The notes under the pieces are model-generated. The model searched no databases, was not told the origin of the DNA, and saw only the letters and a list, made by a program, of their open reading frames with translations. Positions 59,284 through 64,000 of a stretch of 64,000 nt of DNA are shown piece by piece. The stretch's first letter is position 1. Every line of letters begins with the position of its first letter. Origin of the DNA: Gemmatimonadales bacterium UBA4456 (lineage in GTDB: Bacteria; Gemmatimonadota; Gemmatimonadetes; Longimicrobiales; Gaopeijiaceae); assembly GCA_002390225.1 (NCBI GenBank), contig DGOW01000050.1, positions 1 through 64,000 on the forward strand. The letters run 5' to 3'. Position numbers and translations under genes: made by a program.

Positions 59284-59775
59284 CTACTCCTGCAACTCGC
59301 GGTCTAACTCCTCCCGAACCTCGCGCCGGCGCTTGGCTTCACGCGCCCGACGTGCGTCGCTCGGGTCTGACAGCTCGAGTGGCGGGACCGGGCACGGTCG
59401 GTGATCTGCGTCGATCGCGACGAAGGTGAGCAGGCAGGTGTTAGTGTGCCGTTTTTCGCCGGTGAGCAGGTTCTCGGCCAGGACCCGGACCCCTACTTCC
59501 ATGGAGGTCCTTCCAACGAAGTTGACCCGCGCGGTGCAGGTGACCAGTTCGCCCGTGTAGATGGGTTCTACGAAGTCGACGCGATCGATCGATACCGTCA
59601 CAGAGGGGCTTCTGGCATGGCGCATGGCGGATACTGCGGCAGCCCGATCGACCATGGAGAGCAGTTCGCCACCGAAGACATGTCCCAGGTTGTTCACCTG
59701 GTGGGGCATCATCAGTTCGGATACCACGGCGACGGAGTCGTCAGGCTTTCGAGGCACTTCTTGTCGCTCAGTCAT
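59284..59775 (-). CDS. Acyl-CoA thioesterase (hotdog fold, YciA/BFIT type)
   Basis: A 163-residue hotdog thioesterase. MMPHQVNNLGHVFGGELLSMVDRAAAVSA contains the HGGxxL-like motif of acyl-CoA thioesterases (split as NNLGHVFGG), followed by VTVSIDRVDFVEPI and the GRTSMEVGVRV strand. The C-terminus ends in a charged helix (RRAREAKRRREVREEL). It hydrolyses acyl-CoA in the cytoplasm. ATG 59775 is preferred over TTG 59784; neither has a strong ribosome site. The 282 bases on its 3' side hold only weak hairpins. Confidence 0.85.
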   Translation of the reverse strand: MTERQEVPRKPDDSVAVVSELMMPHQVNNLGHVFGGELLSMVDRAAAVSAMRHARSPSVTVSIDRVDFVEPIYTGELVTCTARVNFVGRTSMEVGVRVLAENLLTGEKRHTNTCLLTFVAIDADHRPCPVPPLELSDPSDARRAREAKRRREVREELDRELQE

Positions 59776-59919
59776 GCCGACCAATGTCCGCGATCTTTCC
59801 CGAGTGCTTCATGCATCTCCAGGGAGTGAATTCCCGGTACCGCGTGCGCTCGATATCCATTCCCTATCTTAACGGATTCGCGAACACGGTTTCCTGCTGG
59901 TTGATGATGGGGTAGTGAG

Positions 59920-60405
59920 ATGCCGAGCATGATGAGCCGGGTCAGGAGCATGTCTGTTCTGTTGGTGAGTGTGTGGCTGTCGGTCCCGACGTCCGCGGCA
60001 GGTCAGGACGGAGCCGGAGCGCGCGCTGCGGTGGAGCAGCTCTTTGCTGGAATGCGGACGGCCGACCCCGATCTGGTGCGCTCGGTGCTGGCGGACGACG
60101 CACGCTTCGCCGTGCTTGATGAGCGCAATGGCCCGCGGACCGTCCGGGCACAATCCATTGACGGCTGGGTCAACGCAATCAGTACGTCGGGCGGGAGCTG
60201 GGACGAGCAGATCTACGATCTGGATGTGAAGGTAGATGGTACGATGGGGTCGATCTGGGCGCCGTACACGTTCTACCTCAACGGGCAGATCTCGCACTGC
60301 GGGATCAACTCGATCGAGCTGCTCCAGGACGCTGATGGCTGGAAGATCACGCAGATATCCGATACGCGACGGCAGTCGAACTGCCCGGACCCGCACGGCG
60401 TTTAA
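59920..60405 (+). CDS. Exported NTF2-like protein
   Basis: A 161-residue protein with a signal peptide ending in SAAGQ (about residue 29). The rest resembles the SnoaL-like or lumazine-binding NTF2 fold: AAVEQLFAGMRTADPDLVRSVLADDARF, then APYTFYLNGQISHCGINSIELLQ and DGWKITQISDTRR. Such proteins bind small ligands in a conical cavity; many have no known catalysis. It lies alone, with the alpha/beta hydrolase gene converging on its stop. Confidence 0.8.
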   Translation: MPSMMSRVRSMSVLLVSVWLSVPTSAAGQDGAGARAAVEQLFAGMRTADPDLVRSVLADDARFAVLDERNGPRTVRAQSIDGWVNAISTSGGSWDEQIYDLDVKVDGTMGSIWAPYTFYLNGQISHCGINSIELLQDADGWKITQISDTRRQSNCPDPHGV

Positions 60406-61254
60406 TCAGACGTCTTCCAGAAACTCCGTCACGAAGCGCAGCGTGAGTGGGTCGCCGAGCACGTCTGTGTGCTCGCGGTCCGGAATGAGGCGGTAGTCGA
60501 TCCCGGCGGCGAAAGCGAGTCGATCCGCGTGTTCCCGAATGACCCGTTGATCGTGCTCGGGCTGGATCAGCAGGAGCGGAATATCCAGCTCGCGGATGCG
60601 TCGGCTGGGTGTCAGGGGTCGAAAAGAACTCCCGATCCGACGCCACCAGAAGGGCCGTAGCAGACTGGCCAGGAAGTGGCCTGGGAGTCCCTGATCAACG
60701 AGGAACTCGGCAGTTACTTTGAGGATGTCGGACGGAGCAGCTACAAGAATGAGACCATCGATTGGGGCCCCCTCAGCGGCGGCAAGCACACCAGCCGCAC
60801 CGCCCATCGAATGCCCGATGACCACGAGCTGGCGATCGGGGAAGCGCGTAGCAGCGTAGCGTGCGACGGCCATGAGATCGTCCTGGAATGCTCGCACCGA
60901 GACGTACGGCTGCGGCGCGTTTCGCCCGTGTCCGCGTGCGTCGAAGAGCAATACCTCGCGCCCCGTGGCTGCGAGGGGCTCTGCGAGCGCGAGCAGGGTG
61001 GAGTAGTTGGCGCTCCATCCATGCGCGATCAGAATCAGTGGCTCGAAGGGTTGAGCTGCAGGAGGCTTGATAAGCCACGCCGCGAGATCGTGGTCACCGG
61101 ACTGGATCCGAAGGTCCTCATGGGGGAAGCCAAGATCGGGGACGGTACGCCCCACGGGGCGGGGAGGCACTCGAATGATTCGCCCTGCCAAGAAGTCCAG
61201 CCCGATCAGCAGCAGCGCGACCACCGATAGGATCACCCAGATGGGCAGGGTCAC
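60406..61254 (-). CDS. Membrane-anchored alpha/beta hydrolase
   Basis: A 282-residue protein. Residues 1-21 (LPIWVILSVVALLLIG) form a membrane anchor. The hydrolase has IAHGWSANYST for the oxyanion, FDARGHG, and GHSMGGAAGV with the nucleophile Ser; LLLIQPEHDQ supplies the acid and DREHTDVL the His. Substrate open. GTG 61254 overlaps the stop of the FAD subunit gene by four bases, so it is the last gene of the molybdenum-hydroxylase operon. Confidence 0.82.
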   Translation of the reverse strand: MTLPIWVILSVVALLLIGLDFLAGRIIRVPPRPVGRTVPDLGFPHEDLRIQSGDHDLAAWLIKPPAAQPFEPLILIAHGWSANYSTLLALAEPLAATGREVLLFDARGHGRNAPQPYVSVRAFQDDLMAVARYAATRFPDRQLVVIGHSMGGAAGVLAAAEGAPIDGLILVAAPSDILKVTAEFLVDQGLPGHFLASLLRPFWWRRIGSSFRPLTPSRRIRELDIPLLLIQPEHDQRVIREHADRLAFAAGIDYRLIPDREHTDVLGDPLTLRFVTEFLEDV

Positions 61255-62258
61255 TCCTGAGTCACCTGCTCCAAGGCACGCTTCACAAAGACCGGGACCA
61301 TCGCACGTCGCCACTCCGGGTCCACGATGATGTTCTCCAGCGGATGGCACTGTTTGTGAGCTCCTTTGGCCAGTTCGTCGATCAGTTCACCATCGAGCGC
61401 TCGCCCCTCGGCGACGTCGTTCCACTTGGTGAGCGTCCGGGGTCGGGACCCCAGACCGGTGACCACGCCCTGGATGGAGCGCACGAGACCGGACCCGTCG
61501 ACGTCAGCGGCTACGGCGACAGTCAGAAGCGGGAAATCGATTGACTTGCGTTGCCGCAGCTTCACATAGGCCTGACGGCAGGCGGCTGAAGCGAGTGGGA
61601 TCCGGATCTCGGTGAGGATCTCGTCTCTCGAGCGGCGGGTGTTCACGATCCCATCTGCGACAAAGAAGTCAGCCACCGGCATCGCTCTCCGCCCATTGGG
61701 TCCAACCAGGACCGCCTCTGCTCCGAGCGTTATCAGCACGGGAGGCGTGTCGGCGGAGTGGGCCGCGACGCACTTCTTACCGGTTCGAGTCACATGACAG
61801 ACATCTCCGTCCTTCTTCAGGCAGAAGCCGAGTGCTTCGCGCCAGAAGTGCGTCTGGTTGTAGTAGGTACAACGCGTATCGAGGCACACGTTGCCACCGA
61901 TCGTTCCTGAGTTGCGCAGCTGAGGACCGGCCACGTGTGCTGCTGCGTCCGCGAGCGCCGGAAAGAGATCCCGGACACGCGGATGCGAAGCGACAGCCGT
62001 CAGCGTCTCGGCCGCGCTGATCCGGAGCACCCCCTCCTTAACGTTACTACTGGGCACCTCTTCGATCCCCTTGAGTTCGTCGATACTCTTGAGCGCGATG
62101 AGATGCCCTGGCTCGAAGAGTCGGTGCTTCATGTTCGGGACGACGTCGGTTCCACCCGCGACGTACATGGCATCGTCTCCGTGCTCGGCCATGAGGGCTA
62201 CGGCAGCGTCGAGAGAGGTTGGACGATGATACTGGTACGGGGGCAGGCGCAGCATATC
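61251..62258 (-). CDS. FAD/[4Fe-4S] subunit of a 4-hydroxybenzoyl-CoA reductase-like enzyme
   Basis: A 335-residue medium subunit of the xanthine oxidase family. YVAGGTDVVPNMK and NSGTIGGNVCLDTR bind FAD. It also carries a roughly 45-residue insert with the pattern Cys-x-Asp-Thr-Arg-Cys, Cys-x-Lys-Lys-Asp-Gly-Asp-x-Cys-His and Lys-Lys-Cys-Val-Ala. This [4Fe-4S] insert is characteristic of HcrB, where it feeds electrons for reduction rather than oxidation. ATG 62258 overlaps the DUF1460 gene stop (ATGA); the open frame beyond lacks family similarity. Confidence 0.85.
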   Translation of the reverse strand, partial: DMLRLPPYQYHRPTSLDAAVALMAEHGDDAMYVAGGTDVVPNMKHRLFEPGHLIALKSIDELKGIEEVPSSNVKEGVLRISAAETLTAVASHPRVRDLFPALADAAAHVAGPQLRNSGTIGGNVCLDTRCTYYNQTHFWREALGFCLKKDGDVCHVTRTGKKCVAAHSADTPPVLITLGAEAVLVGPNGRRAMPVADFFVADGIVNTRRSRDEILTEIRIPLASAACRQAYVKLRQRKSIDFPLLTVAVAADVDGSGLVRSIQGVVTGLGSRPRTLTKWNDVAEGRALDGELIDELAKGAHKQCHPLENIIVDPEWRRAMVPVFVKRALEQVTQE

Positions 62259-63237
62259 AGCTCTCCTCGCCGTTTGTGATGCTGGGGGGTGTGGCCTCTC
62301 CCGGCTCGTGAGCGCGAGCCACGATGATGCCGTCCTGTCCATCGATCGCCTGAATCCGCTCGGACAGAGGCTGGGTACTGACCTGTACCGACTCTCCCAC
62401 GAGCGGCGCGTAGAGAAGATGCAGAACGTCCTCGACCCAGAGCGCGAGCCCTGTGTGCTCGACGTCGAGGCCTTCAACCGTGCTCGTGGCGGCGATGATG
62501 TCGCCGTTTCGGATCTGATCGGCCACGGTGGAGATCCGATCCTGCGGTATGAAGTAGTGTCCCTGCTGACTGAGGCGACGCTCCACCCTCTCCATGTCTT
62601 CCAGGGCCCGCGGATCGTCGAGTTGCGAGTATGCGTTCGGGTGTGTCGACATGAAGTCGATCGCCTCCCGGTCGATGCTCCCGCCCAGGTCCCGAGTGAC
62701 GTTCGTCAGAAGAAGCTTCCGTTCGTTGTCCGAAATCCACTCACTGAAGTAATGCAGGCGGCTTGCGTATCCATCGATGAAGCTGTTCCGGTAACGTAGT
62801 GTGCCCAGCACCTGCTCGTATTCGGTCTCGAGACGGGCCCGATCATCGAGCCGATCAGCCGCTCCGTTCTTGATGACGACTGAGAGCGCCTGGACCGTCT
62901 CGACGAACGTCACGTGGTCGAGGGCCCGGAAGTTGATGACGAGCCGCTCCGGTCCGCTCATCTCCAGCGTTCCGGAAATGACGGGCGTGCCGACGAAGCT
63001 CTTTCCGATCACAGTCATGAGCTCACCCATCGGGAGCATCGCGAGTCGTGCCTCATCTGCGCCGGCGACGACGCTGGAGAAGACATCCCAGTCCGCGTCG
63101 CTCCAGGTGATCGTTCCGGTCGGGGTACCCGACGGATCTGCCGGAGGTGGGTGGGGCTCGAACGGCGACCAGCGTGTTCCAATGAGAAACAGCACGATCA
63201 CGGCAATCGGCCCCAAGATGGCTCGGTACCTGATCAT
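62257..63237 (-). CDS. DUF1460 (NlpC/P60-like amidase) protein with the expected cysteine replaced
   Basis: A 326-residue protein anchored by an N-terminal hydrophobic segment (8-20). RYRNSFIDGYASRLHYFSEW and STVEGLDVEHTGLALW with His261 match DUF1460, whose members are related to NlpC/P60 peptidoglycan amidases. The nucleophile normally lies in a Asp-Cys-x-Thr-Phe-Val-Glu stretch; here it reads LDHVTFVETVQAL, with His108 in place of Cys (codon CAC). Catalysis by the usual mechanism would be impossible. It sits between the large and FAD subunits of a molybdenum enzyme, overlapping both by two to four bases, which is unexpected for a cell wall enzyme. Confidence 0.75.
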   Translation of the reverse strand: MIRYRAILGPIAVIVLFLIGTRWSPFEPHPPPADPSGTPTGTITWSDADWDVFSSVVAGADEARLAMLPMGELMTVIGKSFVGTPVISGTLEMSGPERLVINFRALDHVTFVETVQALSVVIKNGAADRLDDRARLETEYEQVLGTLRYRNSFIDGYASRLHYFSEWISDNERKLLLTNVTRDLGGSIDREAIDFMSTHPNAYSQLDDPRALEDMERVERRLSQQGHYFIPQDRISTVADQIRNGDIIAATSTVEGLDVEHTGLALWVEDVLHLLYAPLVGESVQVSTQPLSERIQAIDGQDGIIVARAHEPGEATPPSITNGEES

Positions 63238-64000
63238 CCGTGTGCCTGCTGTGTCTTTACCGTAGCCTCAGACGAGGCATCCTCTCGTTCGGCGGGGCCG
63301 GATGGCTTCGCGAGAGTACCGTCTTCTTTCGCCTTCTGGATCGCGCGCCAGACGTTTGGGGGAGAGAAAGGCAAACGATCCATTCGCACACCGATCGCAT
63401 CGTAGATGGCGTTGGCGATTGCCGGAATCGACGGGTGCAGAGGGCCCTCCCCTGCTTCCTTCGCGCCATACGGTCCCTCAGGATCAATCGATTCGACGAT
63501 GAGAGCCTGCAGCTCTGGCGTGTCCAGGCTTGTTGGAATCCGATAGTCGAGGAGGGACGGTGCGTTGTGCAGGCCGGCACGTCCGTGATTGGAGTCCTTG
63601 AAGATGTGCTCCTCCATGATGGCCTCGGCGGCCCCCATGTACGCTGATCCCTCCATTTGGCCCTCGACGAGCACCGGGTTCAGCGCGCGTCCGCAATCGT
63701 GAGCCACCCAGATCGTCTTCACGTCGACGAAGCCCGTGTCGATGTCGACATCGACCTCGGCCACGTGAGACGTGAACGAGTAGGCGGGTGAGGCTCCGAT
63801 CGTACCGCCCCTGTAGTCACCGTGAACGTCTTTAGGCGTGTTGTACCAACCCGTCGCACCAAGCGTCCCGTGCTCGACCTCGGCGAGGTTGAATGCCTCC
63901 GCGATCGGCATCTGACGGCCGGTATCGGGTGCCCAGACTGCGAAGCCTCCTGCCAGGAGGACCTCGGATGGCTTCACCGCCCAAGCTTTAGCGACGGACG
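63234..64000 (-). CDS. Molybdopterin-binding large subunit of a xanthine oxidase-family enzyme (partial)
   Basis: The C-terminal 255 residues of a large subunit whose 5' end lies beyond the window. DIDTGFVDVKTIWVAHDCGRALNP, GQMEGSAYMGAAEAIMEE and YGAKEAGEGPLHPSIPAIAN match the molybdenum cofactor-binding half; the Glu in AGEGP is at the position of the catalytic base. It ends overlapping DUF1460. With the HcrB-like FAD subunit it would form a hydroxybenzoyl-CoA reductase-like enzyme or a related hydroxylase; the [2Fe-2S] subunit is presumably upstream. Confidence 0.85.
   Translation of the reverse strand, partial: SVAKAWAVKPSEVLLAGGFAVWAPDTGRQMPIAEAFNLAEVEHGTLGATGWYNTPKDVHGDYRGGTIGASPAYSFTSHVAEVDVDIDTGFVDVKTIWVAHDCGRALNPVLVEGQMEGSAYMGAAEAIMEEHIFKDSNHGRAGLHNAPSLLDYRIPTSLDTPELQALIVESIDPEGPYGAKEAGEGPLHPSIPAIANAIYDAIGVRMDRLPFSPPNVWRAIQKAKEDGTLAKPSGPAEREDASSEATVKTQQAHG

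Noticed and set aside
1..64000. CRISPR arrays, insertion sequences, prophage or integrative elements
   Set aside because: No regularly spaced repeats, transposase, integrase or terminal repeats were seen; composition is even across the window.

Overview
The window is about 64 kb of dense, high-GC (around 60% or more) chromosomal DNA from a Gram-negative-type bacterium. Evidence for an outer membrane includes an OmpA-like lipoprotein, many lipobox proteins, secreted peptidases and a TonB-plug-like protein. The mix of secreted M28, M6 and tricorn-like peptidases, amidohydrolases, plug proteins, a SUF operon with a Rieske gene and a plant-type FabI resembles what is common in Gemmatimonadota. 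That assignment is an inference, because no rRNA is present. I see no phage, insertion sequence, integrase or CRISPR array.

Layout. (1) 0.1-3.5 kb, plus strand: OmpA-like lipoprotein, haloalkane-dehalogenase-like hydrolase, FluC/CrcB and a septum-formation-domain lipoprotein; then a minus-strand tRNA-Glu/tRNA-Val pair with its own promoter, and a pterin-dehydratase-like gene. (2) 3.5-9.3 kb, minus: ligA, then a coupled set fabI - class III aminotransferase - lipase - HAD phosphatase. (3) 9.5-15.8 kb, plus: exported amidohydrolase, giant tricorn-like protease and a class V aminotransferase. (4) 15.9-22.6 kb, plus: ECF sigma factor, anti-sigma, YbjQ-like protein, DacB, membrane-anchored M28 peptidase and PHP lipoprotein, most joined by 4-base overlaps. 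(5) 22.8-27.2 kb: a lipoprotein, a convergent Ig-like/N-formylglutamate-amidohydrolase-like lipoprotein and a penicillin acylase.

(6) 27.3-32.8 kb, plus: a compact cassette of a truncated VOC fragment, lutA-lutB-lutC, an APC permease and two subunits resembling sulfopyruvate/phosphonopyruvate decarboxylase. It reads as uptake or oxidation of a 2-hydroxy acid followed by decarboxylation of the 2-oxo acid, and is the best candidate here for an undescribed pathway. (7) 32.9-38 kb: Spy-like RG-rich protein, M6 protease plus partner lipoprotein, and an Ig-like/LVIVD protein. (8) 38.2-44.6 kb, plus: sufC-sufB-sufD-Rieske-sufS-sufU followed by ogt, with a clear promoter and a Fur-like palindrome in the leader. 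(9) 44.6-48.1 kb, minus: DadA-like oxidoreductase, zinc alcohol dehydrogenase, a DUF2007-like membrane protein preceded by a small ORF, and an M14 carboxypeptidase remnant.

(10) 48.2-53.6 kb, plus: lipoprotein, barrel-less TonB plug protein, serine hydrolase, glutamate-carboxypeptidase-like M28 enzyme and a canonical pterin dehydratase. (11) 53.6-60.4 kb: apt and a GNAT enzyme, an M19-like protein lacking expected metal ligands, a SLC13 transporter coupled to a thiolase, a hotdog thioesterase and an NTF2-like protein. (12) 60.4-64 kb, minus: a tightly overlapped operon of a molybdenum hydroxylase large subunit (cut by the window edge), a DUF1460 protein lacking the expected cysteine, a 4-hydroxybenzoyl-CoA-reductase-type FAD subunit and an alpha/beta hydrolase. 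The overall lifestyle suggested is an aerobic, peptide- and organic-acid-scavenging heterotroph.
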